Assembly: GCF_900100695.1 (NCBI RefSeq)
Contig: NZ_FNCF01000002.1
Location: 496,001-560,000 of the forward strand
Source: Klenkia brasiliensis
Lineage (GTDB): Bacteria > Actinomycetota > Actinomycetes > Mycobacteriales > Geodermatophilaceae
Length of the DNA stretch: 64,000 bases
Reading direction: 5' to 3'
Part shown: piece by piece, positions 49,764-58,198 of the stretch
Position numbering within the stretch: the first letter of the stretch is position 1
Layout: the number at the start of each line of letters is the position of its first letter
Translations under genes and position numbers: made by a program
Notes under the pieces: generated by a model
What the model saw: the letters and a program-made list of their open reading frames with translations, nothing else
What the model was told of the DNA's origin: nothing
The model's database searches: none

Positions 49764-50891
49764 TCAGGGGACGCGCAGGGCGCGGGCCCAGCCGGCCGCC
49801 GTGCAGCCGACCCGCAGCCACAGGTCGACCTCGCCGGGGACCACCAGGGCACCGGCGACGACGTCGGCCGGGGCGCGGTGCGGCAGCCGCCACGCCCGCA
49901 CCCCGCCGGCCACCGCCGCGACGGCCGCGACCACGAGCCAGGGCCAGAGCGGGGCGCCGGCGACCAGGGCGACCCCCAGCAGGGCCAGCAGGCCGAGCCG
50001 GGCGGCGGCGGCGACCAGGAGGGCGAGCCGGGCGCGCCGCAGCCGACGGGTGTCGCCGGACCGCAGCGCCAGGGCGTCGCGCTCGGCACGGACCCGGCGG
50101 CGGCGGGCGAGGGCGGACACGGTCAGCACCGGCCCGGCGTGCACCCGGGCGGACGGCGCGGTCGAGGTCGGGGCGCCCGCGCGGCGCAGGTCGCGCATCA
50201 ACTGGGGGTCGCCGTCGAGCAGGTCCCACGGGCCGGGGGTGTCCCGGCGGGCGGTGACGGCGTGCAGGGCGGCGGAGTCGAAGAGCCCGACCTGGCCGTC
50301 CAGGGCGTACTCCGCGCGCTCCCCGCGCAGCGCGCCGAGGGTCCAGTCGGCCAGCTCGGCCGGGTCGCGGCGGACCAGCCGCCGGGCGACCGGGGTGGAG
50401 CCGAGCTCCTGGTCGACGCCGTAGCGGGCGACGACGCCGCCGGGCCGGCCGGCGAGGGTGCGCTCCAGCTGCTCGAGGCAGTCGGGGGCGAGCACGGTGT
50501 CGGCGTCGACCACGGCGACCAGGTCGGCGCCGGTGCGGAAGCGGCGCCAGCCGGCGGTGAGCGCGCCCGCGCGGCCGTCGGGGTTCTCCACGGTGCGCAT
50601 GACGGTGACGCCCTCGAACCCGCGGGCGACCTGCTCGGTGTCGTCGAGGCAGTCGTCGGCGAGCACCACGACGCGGTCGGGGACCCGGGTCTGCGCCTGC
50701 AACGAGCGCAGCGTCGCGGCGATCGTCGCCTCCGCGTCCTGCGCGGGGACCAGCACCAGCAGCCGGGCGGTGTGCGCCGCGGCCGGTTGCGCACGGTGAC
50801 GGCTCAGGCGGGTCAGCAGGCGGGGGCGCGGGGGCAGCACACGGCCCTGGAGCAGCGGCCGGGTCGGGGAGACCGGGTGCTTGCCGGGCAT
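49764..50891 (-). CDS. GT2-family glycosyltransferase with C-terminal membrane helices
   Basis: 375 residues from ATG 50891. GT-A domain: LVLVPAQDAEATIAATLRSL, VVVLADDCLDDT, LVAVVDADTVLAP (DxD). No clear QxxRW motif; instead GDPQLMRDLRRAG follows. Two hydrophobic segments near 290-330 (LALLVAAAARLGLLALLGVALVAG, WPWLVVAAVAAVAGG) anchor it in the membrane. Resembles polysaccharide-synthase-type GT2 proteins. Confidence 0.82.
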   Translation of the reverse strand: MPGKHPVSPTRPLLQGRVLPPRPRLLTRLSRHRAQPAAAHTARLLVLVPAQDAEATIAATLRSLQAQTRVPDRVVVLADDCLDDTEQVARGFEGVTVMRTVENPDGRAGALTAGWRRFRTGADLVAVVDADTVLAPDCLEQLERTLAGRPGGVVARYGVDQELGSTPVARRLVRRDPAELADWTLGALRGERAEYALDGQVGLFDSAALHAVTARRDTPGPWDLLDGDPQLMRDLRRAGAPTSTAPSARVHAGPVLTVSALARRRRVRAERDALALRSGDTRRLRRARLALLVAAAARLGLLALLGVALVAGAPLWPWLVVAAVAAVAGGVRAWRLPHRAPADVVAGALVVPGEVDLWLRVGCTAAGWARALRVP

Positions 50892-51030
50892 GTGGGGGCT
50901 CTCGCTTCCTGCAGGACGTGCGCGGGGACCCGGACGACGCTAGGTGACCCTGCGTGGCCCCGGCATCCCTCGATCGGTGCGCGCGCGACCCCGGACGGGT
51001 GATCGCCGGTCCTGCGACCACGCTGGGTGA

Positions 51031-51534
51031 TCAGGCGGTGAAGACCGACCAGCACAGGGCGTCGCGGCGCTGCTGGTCCTCCAGCACCAGGTCCCGGACG
51101 GCGGCGGGCAGCAGGTCGCGCTGTGCGTCCCGCTCCCGCCGTCCGGCGTCGAGCCCGTCGGCCGCCCGGACCGCCTTGATCGCGTAGGCGGCGGCGCCCA
51201 GGTCGTGCTCGGCGACGTGCGCGACGACGGCGGCCTGGCCGGCGGCGTAGGCGGCGAACCGGGCGGCACCGCGCAGGTCGCGGGCCGCGCCCATGGCGTG
51301 CCCGCCGGCGGCGCGGGTGACCATCATCGGCAGCTCGCCGCGGGTCCAGGCCCGGACGGCGGCCAGCGCCTCGGCGGGGCGGGCGTCATCGGGGCGCTCG
51401 GCGGTGAACAGCGGCAGCACCCGCTCGGCGCAGGCCGCGGCCCACAACGCGAGCAGGTGGTGGTGCTCGTCGGACAGCGCCCCGCCGCGGCGCACGGTGA
51501 CCAGCCGGGGGTCGCGCACCGGCGGCAGGATCAC
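51031..51534 (-). CDS. Putative immunity protein (Imm-5-like helical family)
   Basis: 167 residues from GTG 51534. Helical pattern LLALWAAACAERVLPLF, AVRAWTRGEL, AAVVAHVAEHDLGAAAYAIKAV matches the family often annotated as putative immunity protein. No toxin is adjacent; the gene stands alone, 18 bp divergent from a CMD-family gene. Confidence 0.7.
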   Translation of the reverse strand: MILPPVRDPRLVTVRRGGALSDEHHHLLALWAAACAERVLPLFTAERPDDARPAEALAAVRAWTRGELPMMVTRAAGGHAMGAARDLRGAARFAAYAAGQAAVVAHVAEHDLGAAAYAIKAVRAADGLDAGRRERDAQRDLLPAAVRDLVLEDQQRRDALCWSVFTA

Positions 51535-51552
51535 GGACCCGATGATGCCTGC

Positions 51553-52230
51553 GTGACCGCCACCCCCGGGGCAGATCCCGCCCTGTACGAGTCAGACCCC
51601 GTCTTCGTCGAGCAGTTCAACGCCTGGGTGCGCGACGAGGTCGACGCCGACTGCGCCGTGCTCACCCCGCGGGTGCGGCAGCTCGTGCGGCTGGCGTCGG
51701 TCGTGGGCGCGAACGGCACACCCCGCTTCGAGGTGCTCGCCGACGGTGCACTGGACGCGGTGCTGACGCCGGTGGAGCTGAAGGAGCTGGTCTACCAGGC
51801 GGTGCCGTGGGTGGGGTACGCGACGGTGTCCGACGTGCTGCGCGCGACCAACGACCTGCTGCGCCGACGGGGCGTGCAGCTGCCGCTGCCCGAGCAGGCC
51901 GGGACACCGGCGGAGCCCCCGGCCGCAGCCGCCACGACCGGCGACACCGCCCACCTGGACCGCTACGTCACCGGCTACCTGCACCGGGACGTGCTCGGCC
52001 GCGGCGGGCTGGACGCGGCGGACCGCGCGCTGGTGACCGTCGCGCTGCTCGTCGGGCTCGGGGCCGAGCCGGCGCAGCTGGAGGAGCAGCTGGGCGACGC
52101 CGTCGACGCCGGCCACGACCGCGCCGTCCTGCTCGGCGTCCTCACCGCCCTGGTGCCGGCCGTGGGCCTGGCCCGGGTGCGCGCCGCGGTCACCGTGCTG
52201 GACGCCGTCCTCCCGGCGGCCGCGCCGTAG
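51553..52230 (+). CDS. Carboxymuconolactone decarboxylase-family protein
   Basis: 225 residues from GTG 51553. Two diverged CMD/AhpD-like helical domains: VRQLVRLASVVGAN with LTPVELKELVYQAVPWVGYATV, and DRALVTVALLVGLGAEPAQLEEQL. Neither has the CxxC of AhpD nor the Cys-His pair of PcaC, so peroxidase or decarboxylase activity is doubtful. Ends 12 bp before tRNA-Lys. Confidence 0.7.
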   Translation: MTATPGADPALYESDPVFVEQFNAWVRDEVDADCAVLTPRVRQLVRLASVVGANGTPRFEVLADGALDAVLTPVELKELVYQAVPWVGYATVSDVLRATNDLLRRRGVQLPLPEQAGTPAEPPAAAATTGDTAHLDRYVTGYLHRDVLGRGGLDAADRALVTVALLVGLGAEPAQLEEQLGDAVDAGHDRAVLLGVLTALVPAVGLARVRAAVTVLDAVLPAAAP

Positions 52231-52242
52231 GCTCGCGCCACC

Positions 52243-52315
52243 GGGCCTCTAGCTCAACTGGCAGAGCAGCGGACTTTTAATCCGCGGGTTGTGGGTTCGA
52301 TCCCCACGGGGCCCA
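52243..52315 (+). tRNA. tRNA-Lys (TTT)
   Basis: Acceptor arms GGGCCTC/GGGGCCC, anticodon loop CTTTTAA giving TTT, T-arm GTGGGTTCGATCCCCAC. 73 nt on the plus strand; no encoded CCA. Confidence 0.95.
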
Positions 52316-52332
52316 CCCACGAGGTGCCGCCG

Positions 52333-52397
52333 GTGATCACCCCGGCCGAGGTGCGGTCTCCCGTTGCGGATGGCAGCGGTGGACCCGGGGTGATCAC
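52333..52397. repeat. 13-bp inverted repeat with GTGATCAC palindromes
   Basis: GTGATCACCCCGG (52333-52345) and CCGGGGTGATCAC (52385-52397) are exact inverted copies 39 nt apart; each contains the palindrome GTGATCAC. Located between tRNA-Lys and the DUF2975 promoter: a tRNA terminator with a long loop or paired operator sites. Confidence 0.5.
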
Positions 52398-52416
52398 GGG
52401 CGCGCGGCGTGTGCTA

Positions 52417-52449
52417 TTGACATTCGATAGTTATCCATCGATTGTCGAT
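52417..52449 (+). promoter_or_regulatory. Promoter and putative operator of the DUF2975-HTH operon
   Basis: TTGACA (52417-52422) is a perfect -35 box, followed by an AT-rich stretch with three TCGAT half-sites; two form an 18-bp dyad (52424-52441, 7 of 9 pairs). With 17-bp spacing the start point would fall at about 52450, next to the ATG at 52452, so a leaderless transcript is likely. Confidence 0.55.
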
Positions 52450-52451
52450 GC

Positions 52452-52928
52452 ATGCCTCGTCTGCGGGTGGTCCCGCTGCTCCGTGTCTTCCTGGTGGCCC
52501 TGTTCGGGGTCGTGCTGGTGCTGCAGCTGTTCTCCTTCCCCGGCCAGTTCGCGTACATGGCCCGCGTGGACGCCGAGCTGGCCTGGCTGCGCTGGCCGCT
52601 GACGCTGGTCGCCGGCGGCACGCTGCTCGGCTTCGAGGTCGTGCTGGTCGCCACCTGGAAGCTGCTCGGCATGGTCGAGCGCGACCGGATCTTCACCCCC
52701 GACGCGCTGCGCTGGGTGGACGTGGTCGTGCGGGCGACCGCGGGCGGGGGAGCGGTGTTCGCCGCCGGCTTCCTGCTGGTGGGGCACAACGCCACCGACC
52801 CGGGCGTGCCGCTGCTGCTGTTCGTCGTGCTGCTCGGCATCGTGGTCGTCGAGCTGGTGGTCCTGGTGCTCCGCTCGCTGCTGCGCCAGGCCACCGAGCT
52901 GCGCGCCGACCTCGAGCAGGTCATCTGA
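52452..52928 (+). CDS. DUF2975 membrane protein
   Basis: 158 residues from ATG 52452, with no Shine-Dalgarno, consistent with a leaderless message. Four membrane helices with the DUF2975 layout (LLRVFLVALFGVVLVLQLF, LRWPLTLVAGGTLLGFEVVLVATWKLL, VVRATAGGGAVFAAGFLLVG, LLLFVVLLGIVVVELVVLVL) and the IFTPDALRWVDVV loop. Its stop overlaps the ATG of the downstream HTH gene (TGATG). Function unknown. Confidence 0.85.
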   Translation: MPRLRVVPLLRVFLVALFGVVLVLQLFSFPGQFAYMARVDAELAWLRWPLTLVAGGTLLGFEVVLVATWKLLGMVERDRIFTPDALRWVDVVVRATAGGGAVFAAGFLLVGHNATDPGVPLLLFVVLLGIVVVELVVLVLRSLLRQATELRADLEQVI

Positions 52929-53152
52929 TGCCGATCGTCGTGCGCATCGACGTGCTGCTCGCCGAGCGCCGGATGGGCGTGGGCGAGTTCGCCGAGAAGG
53001 TCGGCCTCACCCCCGCGAACGTCGCCGTCCTGAAGAACGGCAGGGCCAAGGCCGTTCGGTTCAGCACTCTGGAGTCCATCTGCCGGGTGCTGGACTGCCA
53101 GCCCGGCGACCTGCTCGAGTGGGTCGACGAGGACGCCGAGGTCCTCTCGTGA
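52928..53152 (+). CDS. Small XRE/YozG-like HTH regulator
   Basis: 74 residues, essentially only a helix-turn-helix: VGEFAEKVGLTPANVAVLKNGRAKAVRFSTLESICRVLDCQPGDLLEW. Always seen beside DUF2975 proteins in bacteria and probably represses its own operon through the TCGAT repeats upstream. Overlaps both neighbours. Confidence 0.88.
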   Translation: MPIVVRIDVLLAERRMGVGEFAEKVGLTPANVAVLKNGRAKAVRFSTLESICRVLDCQPGDLLEWVDEDAEVLS

Positions 53153-54312
53153 CCGACGTCCTGGTCGTCGGCGCCGGACTGGCCGGCCTGCACACCGCCA
53201 CCGGCCTGGCCCGCCGCGGCCACCACGTCCTCCTGGTCGACCGCCGCTCCCGGCTGGACGGCGCGGTGCGCACCACCGGCATCTTCGTGGCCCGCACCCT
53301 CGCCGACTTCCCGCTGCCCGAGGCCCACCTCGGTCCCCCGATCAGCCGGGTGGTGCTGCACCCGCCCTCGGGGCGCCGCGCGGTCACCCTGGACAGCCCC
53401 CGCACCGAGTACCGGGTCGGCGACATGGCCGGCCTCTACCTGGCCGCCGCCCGCGACGCCGTCGAGGCCGGCGTCCGGATCGCGCTGTCCACCCGCTTCC
53501 TCGGCCGGGACGGCGACGGCTGGCGGCTGGCCGGCCCGGACGGCGACCGCACCGTGCGCGCCCGTTTCCTGGTCGGGGCCGACGGCGCCCGCTCCCGGGT
53601 GGCCGCCGAGCTGGGCCTGGACCGCAACCGTCACCTGCTGGTCGGCGCCGAGGTGGTGTTCGCCGTCACCCGGCACGACCGCCCGCCGGCCTTCCACTGC
53701 GTCCTCGACCCGGTGCTCGCGCCGGGCTACCTGGCCTGGGTGGTCGACGACGGCGAGCACGTGCACGTCGGCACCGCCGGCTACCCCGACCGCTACCCGC
53801 AGGGCCTGGCCGCGGCGCTGCGCCGGACCACCACCACCGCGCCGGGCCTGCACCACGCCGTGCCCGTCGACGCCGAGCGCCGCGGCGGGCCCATCCCGGT
53901 CGGCGGCCTGCTGCGCCGGATCAGCTCCCCCGAGGGCCTGCTGGTCGGTGACGCCTCGGGCGCGGTCTCCCCGCTCACCGCGGGCGGCCTGGACCCCTGC
54001 CTGCGCCAGGCCGCGCAGGCGGTCGACGTGCTGGACACCGCGCTGCGCACCGGTGCGGCACCGGCCGGCTACGACGGCGCCGCGCTGCGGAAGGCCTTCC
54101 GGGGCCGGCTCGGCCTGCGGCACGGGCTGGCCGCCGTCCGCTCGCCGTGGCTGGTCGAGGCCGGGTTCCCGCTGCTGGCCACCCCGCCGGGGCGGGCGCT
54201 GGCCGGGGCGGTGCTGTTCGGGGACCGCTCGTTCCCCGACGCGGTCAGCGACGCCCGCGCAGCCGAGGTGCCAGCACGACCGCCAGCAGCACCAGGGCGA
54301 CGACGAGGATGA
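53149..54312 (+). CDS. FAD-dependent oxidoreductase, geranylgeranyl-reductase-like
   Basis: 387 residues from GTG 53149 (GTGA overlap). VLVVGAGLAGLHTATGLARRGHHVLLVDR is the FAD dinucleotide fold; FLVGADGARSRVAAEL and LLVGDASGAVSPLTAGGL complete the flavin site of the GGR/PHBH-like family. Substrate unknown; isoprenoid or aromatic. The last 68 bp overlap a convergent membrane-protein gene. Third gene after DUF2975 and HTH. Confidence 0.82.
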   Translation: MTDVLVVGAGLAGLHTATGLARRGHHVLLVDRRSRLDGAVRTTGIFVARTLADFPLPEAHLGPPISRVVLHPPSGRRAVTLDSPRTEYRVGDMAGLYLAAARDAVEAGVRIALSTRFLGRDGDGWRLAGPDGDRTVRARFLVGADGARSRVAAELGLDRNRHLLVGAEVVFAVTRHDRPPAFHCVLDPVLAPGYLAWVVDDGEHVHVGTAGYPDRYPQGLAAALRRTTTTAPGLHHAVPVDAERRGGPIPVGGLLRRISSPEGLLVGDASGAVSPLTAGGLDPCLRQAAQAVDVLDTALRTGAAPAGYDGAALRKAFRGRLGLRHGLAAVRSPWLVEAGFPLLATPPGRALAGAVLFGDRSFPDAVSDARAAEVPARPPAAPGRRRG

Positions 54313-54454
54313 CGATGTCGCCCCACGGCCAGATCGAGCCGGTGTCGCCCCGGGCCAGGCCGTACACCGCGTAGGCGCCCACCAGCACCGGCACCGCGGT
54401 CCACCAGACCGGGGTCTTGGCGGGCTGCGGGGTGTCCTCGGCGGGCTCGGTCAT
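54245..54454 (-). CDS. Small two-helix membrane protein
   Basis: 69 residues from ATG 54454. TPVWWTAVPVLVGAYAVYGLA and DIVILVVALVLLAVVLAPRL are two hydrophobic helices; basic end. Overlaps the convergent FAD-oxidoreductase gene by 68 bp. Function unknown. Confidence 0.55.
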   Translation of the reverse strand: MTEPAEDTPQPAKTPVWWTAVPVLVGAYAVYGLARGDTGSIWPWGDIVILVVALVLLAVVLAPRLRGRR

Positions 54455-54467
54455 GCCTGCACGGTAG

Positions 54468-55484
54468 TCAGCGCGACCGCCAGGCCCGGATGAGCTCCTT
54501 CTCCCGCTCCGCGGTCAGCCCGGCCGCCAGGCCGTCGGACAGCGCGTGGTCCCAGGCCCACTGCAGGGTGTCGCGGGCGGTCTCCTCGGCCGGGCGGAAC
54601 GCCAGGCCGGCGGCCAGCGCGGCCGAGCTGTCGACCGCGTCCTGCGGGATCTGGTCCTCGGGGAACCACAGCGGACGGTGCTCCTCGGGGACGTCGGTGA
54701 CCTGCCCGCGCAGCCAGTCCTCGTCGGTCCACACCAGCTCGACGTCACCCGGGCGCGCCCCGGCGGCGACCAGGCAGGCGTCCAGCACCTCGCCCAGCGT
54801 CTCGCGGCGGCCGGGCCCCACGGCGTTGAAGGTGCCCGAGGCGCCCTCGGCCAGCATCGCCACGACCCAGTCCGCGACGTCGCGGGCGTCGCTGTACTGC
54901 ACCGGCCGCGACGGGTCGCCGGGCACCAGCACCGGGCCCTCCCTCGTGCCGGCGCGCGCCCGGGCGAACCGCAGCGGCCAGTAGCTGAACCGGTCGGAGG
55001 GGTCGCGCGGGCCGACCATGATGCCCACCCGCGGCAGCAGCACCGGCCCGTCGAAGACGTCCCCCAGCAGCTCCTCGGCCGCCAGCTTGGCCAGCGACCG
55101 CTCCTGCAGCGGGTCGTCGTCGGCCTCGGTGCCCGCGCTGCGCACCGGTGCGGACTCGTCGGGGACGGCGGGGCCCGCCGGGGCGTAAACGCTCATCCCC
55201 GACACGTAGCCGTAGGTGCCCACCCGCCCGGAGAGCAGCTCGGCGGTGCGGCGGACCGCCGGCGAGCCGGGGCGCGGGTCGGTGAAGGTGTCCAGCACGG
55301 CGTCCCAGGTGCCCGACCCCAGCGCCGACAGGTCGCCGTCCCGGTCGCCGGTGAGCACCACCGCGTTCTCCACCGAGCTCTCCCCGGACCGGTTGAGCAC
55401 GGTGACCCGGTGGCCGCGGCCCAGCGCGGCGGTGACGGCGTGGTGGCCCAGGAAGCCACCACCGCCCAGGACCAGCAGGTGCAC
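54468..55484 (-). CDS. NAD-dependent epimerase/reductase (extended SDR)
   Basis: 338 residues from GTG 55484. LVLGGGGFLGHHAV Rossmann motif; VSGMSVYAP and LPRVGIMVGPRDPSDRFSYW belong to the atypical extended SDR group that includes CSP41-like proteins and isoflavone-reductase-like enzymes. The YxxxK pair is not convincing: LAKLAAEELL replaces the usual Tyr-Lys helix, so catalysis may differ. Substrate unknown. Confidence 0.8.
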   Translation of the reverse strand: MHLLVLGGGGFLGHHAVTAALGRGHRVTVLNRSGESSVENAVVLTGDRDGDLSALGSGTWDAVLDTFTDPRPGSPAVRRTAELLSGRVGTYGYVSGMSVYAPAGPAVPDESAPVRSAGTEADDDPLQERSLAKLAAEELLGDVFDGPVLLPRVGIMVGPRDPSDRFSYWPLRFARARAGTREGPVLVPGDPSRPVQYSDARDVADWVVAMLAEGASGTFNAVGPGRRETLGEVLDACLVAAGARPGDVELVWTDEDWLRGQVTDVPEEHRPLWFPEDQIPQDAVDSSAALAAGLAFRPAEETARDTLQWAWDHALSDGLAAGLTAEREKELIRAWRSR

Positions 55485-55536
55485 GGCGGTTCCCCTCGTC
55501 GGCGGTCGCGGCCGCCTACCCGGGCGTCCGGGGGGC

Positions 55537-56238
55537 TCAACCCAGCGCGTGGGACACCCGGTCGGCCGCGGTCACCAGCGCGGCGCCGACCTCGGCGTCG
55601 TCGACGGTCTGGTCCACGAAGATGACCGCCAGCGCGCCCGCGGCCGACCCGTCGGGGCGCCGCACCGGCGCCGCGACCGCCCGCATGCCGGGGATCACCT
55701 CGCCCAGCGAGGACGCCCAGCCCCGGGCGCGCGCGGCCACCAGCTCCGCGCGGTCGTCGTCGGCGGGCGGCTCCGGGACCAGCAGTGCCAGACCGGTGGC
55801 GCCGAGGTGCACGGGGTGCCGGTTGCCCGGGCGGAAGGCCACGTGGGCGGGGGAGTCGCGCGGCTCGACGGCGTTGACGGTCACCGCCTCGGCGCCGTCG
55901 CGGACGACGAGGAACGCGGTCATGCCCAGCTCCTGCACCAGCCGGGCCAGCTCGGGGGTCGCCGCGGCCTGCAGGGTGCGCCGCACGGCCCGGGACAGCC
56001 CGACCACGCCCAGGCCCACGCCGTAGCTGCCCTCGGCGTCCCGCTCGACCAGCCGGTGGGCCTCCAGGGTGCGCAGCAGCCGGTAGGCGACCGACCGGTG
56101 CACGCCGACCGCGGCCGCGACGGTGGCGATCGACTGCGGGGTCCGGGTGGTGGCGAGGTGCTCGAGCACGCGGATGCCCCGGTCCAGCGTCTGCGAGGCG
56201 GGGACGTCGGGGACGTCGGGGACCTCGTCGTCGGCCAC
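55537..56238 (-). CDS. IclR-family transcriptional regulator
   Basis: 233 residues from GTG 56238, supported by GGAGGGGG 7 nt upstream; GTG 56283 is less likely. HTH QSIATVAAAVGVHRSVAYRLLRTLEAHRLV; effector domain VHLGATGLALLV and GMRAVAAPVRRPDGSAAGALAVIF. Divergent from an enoyl-CoA hydratase gene by 71 bp, the probable target. Confidence 0.9.
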   Translation of the reverse strand: MADDEVPDVPDVPASQTLDRGIRVLEHLATTRTPQSIATVAAAVGVHRSVAYRLLRTLEAHRLVERDAEGSYGVGLGVVGLSRAVRRTLQAAATPELARLVQELGMTAFLVVRDGAEAVTVNAVEPRDSPAHVAFRPGNRHPVHLGATGLALLVPEPPADDDRAELVAARARGWASSLGEVIPGMRAVAAPVRRPDGSAAGALAVIFVDQTVDDAEVGAALVTAADRVSHALG

Positions 56239-56309
56239 CCGTCCCCCTCCGCTCTCGGTGGGCACATCGAACCACGCGGTCACCGACCGGTCGTGGTCTG
56301 ATCAGCGGC

Positions 56310-57059
56310 ATGGCTGACAGCGAGGTCCTGCTCGAGGTGGACGGCGGCGTCGCCGTCGTCACCCTCAACGCCCCCGACCGCCGCAACGCGCTGACCCCGG
56401 CGATGGCCGCGGAGTTCATCGCGGTGCTCGACGAGGTCGACGGGAGGGACGACGTCGGGGCGCTGGTGCTCACCGCGGTGGGCCGGAGCTTCTGCGCCGG
56501 CGGGGACGTGCAGACCCTGCTCGACGCCGGCCAGGACCCGGCCGCCGGGCCCGCCTGGGACGGCATGGGCGCCATCTACGACTCGTTCTACCGGCTGGGC
56601 CAGGTCCGGGTGCCCACGGTGGCCGCCGTCCGCGGGTCGGCCGTGGGCGCCGGGATGAACATGCTGCTGGCCGCCGACCTGCGGGTGGTGGCCGACGACG
56701 CCCGGCTGATCTGCGGCTTCCTCAAGCGCGGGCTGCACCCCGGCGGCGGGCACTTCGTCATCCTGTCCCGGCTGATCGGCCGGGAGGCCGCCGCGGCGAT
56801 GGCGCTGTTCGGCGAGGAGGTCAGCGGCGCCCGGGCCGCCGAGCTCGGCCTGGCCTGGGCGTCGCTGCCCGCCGACGACGTGGAGCCGCGCGCCCGGGAG
56901 CTGGCCGCGCGGGTGGCCGCCGACCCCGAACTCGCCCGGGTCGCGGTGGCCAACTTCCGCAAGGAGACCGGCCCGCCGCACGTCTCCTGGGAGATCGCGA
57001 CCCAGTTCGAGCGGCCGGCGCAGATGTGGTCGATGCGCCGGTCCGCCGACCGGGGCTAG
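56310..57059 (+). CDS. Enoyl-CoA hydratase/isomerase-family protein
   Basis: 249 residues from ATG 56310. Crotonase fold: VVTLNAPDRRNALTPAM, the oxyanion segments SFCAGGDVQTL and RGSAVGAGMNMLLAADLR. The catalytic Glu pair of typical hydratases is replaced around LKRGLHPGGGHFVILSRLIG, so it may be an isomerase or thioesterase-like crotonase. Divergent from the IclR regulator. Confidence 0.85.
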   Translation: MADSEVLLEVDGGVAVVTLNAPDRRNALTPAMAAEFIAVLDEVDGRDDVGALVLTAVGRSFCAGGDVQTLLDAGQDPAAGPAWDGMGAIYDSFYRLGQVRVPTVAAVRGSAVGAGMNMLLAADLRVVADDARLICGFLKRGLHPGGGHFVILSRLIGREAAAAMALFGEEVSGARAAELGLAWASLPADDVEPRARELAARVAADPELARVAVANFRKETGPPHVSWEIATQFERPAQMWSMRRSADRG

Positions 57060-57062
57060 GCG

Positions 57063-58064
57063 CTACGTCGTCCGCTGGTCCTTGGGCTCCGCGCGGGCGT
57101 CGAGCTGGATCTCCTTGTCCGCGCGGGGCACGCCCTCGCGCAGCTCGACGGTCCGCTCGCGCTCGGCGTCGAGCTCCAGGCCGACCAGCAGCACCAGGTT
57201 GGTGATCCACAGCCAGACCAGGAAGACGACGACGCCGGCCAGCGCGCCGTAGGTCTTGTTGTAGCTGCCGAAGTTGGCCACGTAGAAGGCGAACAGCGCC
57301 GACGCGACCAGCCAGACGACCAGGGCGAAGGCCGCGCCGGGGGAGACCCAGCGGAAGCCGCGCAGCCGCACGTTGGGCGTGGCGTAGTAGAGGACCGCGA
57401 TCATGATCGCGACCAGCACGACCATCACCGGCCACTTGGCGATGTCCCACACGGTGGTCGCGGTGCTGCCCAGGCCCAGGGCGTTGCCGACCGCGTCGGT
57501 CAGCGGGCCGGTGGCCACCACGGCCAGGCCGATGACGACGACGAAGAGGATGCCGATCAGCGTGACCAGCAGCTGCAGCGGCTTGAGGACGTAGAACTTC
57601 CGTCCCTCGGGCGTCTCCCAGATGACGTTGGCCGCGCGGGTGAACGCCCCGACGTAGCCCGACGCCGACCACAGCGCCCCGGCCAGGCCGATGACCAGGC
57701 CGAAACCGGCGGTGGTGGTGCTGCCGGCGACCTGCTCGATGACGCCGGAGAAGGTCTGCGACGCGGTGCCCGGGGCGACCTGGTCGAGGATCTGGGTCAG
57801 CGCGTCGGTGATCTGCCGGGGGTCGAAGACCAGCCCGACGATCGAGACCAGCGCGATCAGCGCCGGGAACATCGCCAGCACGAAGTAGTAGGTGAGCGAG
57901 GCCGCCCAGTCGGTGAGGTTGTCCTCGCTGGTCTCGGTGACCAGCCGCTTGAGCGTGCCGCCCGTGGTGGCCTTGGGGTCGGCGCCGGTCGGGGCGTGGT
58001 CGGCCCGACCGCCCGCGGAGATCTTCTCGTCGCGGGGCGGGGCGCCCCGGTTGCTGCTGGACAT
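57063..58064 (-). CDS. YihY/virulence factor BrkB-family membrane protein
   Basis: 333 residues from ATG 58064. DNLTDWAASLTYYFVLAMFPALIALVSIVGLV begins the family fold, followed by GLVIGLAGALWSASGYVGAFTRAANVIW and four further helices; LWITNLVLLVGLELDAE ends it. The charged N- and C-terminal tails are cytoplasmic. Function in the family is still unclear. Stop codon is TAG, rare in this window. Confidence 0.92.
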   Translation of the reverse strand: MSSSNRGAPPRDEKISAGGRADHAPTGADPKATTGGTLKRLVTETSEDNLTDWAASLTYYFVLAMFPALIALVSIVGLVFDPRQITDALTQILDQVAPGTASQTFSGVIEQVAGSTTTAGFGLVIGLAGALWSASGYVGAFTRAANVIWETPEGRKFYVLKPLQLLVTLIGILFVVVIGLAVVATGPLTDAVGNALGLGSTATTVWDIAKWPVMVVLVAIMIAVLYYATPNVRLRGFRWVSPGAAFALVVWLVASALFAFYVANFGSYNKTYGALAGVVVFLVWLWITNLVLLVGLELDAERERTVELREGVPRADKEIQLDARAEPKDQRTT

Positions 58065-58146
58065 CGGAGCACTCCGGCGGCTCGCAGGTGACGCGGTTTG
58101 CTCCCGCTGGCCTCCTCCCTGCCCCCGATCCCGGAACGGAAACGGA

Positions 58147-58178
58147 CGCCGGTCGACGGGATCGCCCGCCGACCGGCG
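58147..58178 (-). terminator. Extended hairpin terminator of the azoreductase gene
   Basis: CGCCGGTCG/CGACCGGCG (9 bp) plus inner CGGG/CCCG around an ATCG loop, separated by one A/C mismatch. It is 20 bp past the minus-strand stop at 58199. Confidence 0.8.
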
Positions 58179-58198
58179 CCCGGTCAGGCCGTGGTGGG

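Noticed and set aside
52243-52315. tRNA-Lys as an integration site for a mobile element
   Set aside because: No integrase, no repeat of the tRNA 3' end and no change in gene style were found on either side.
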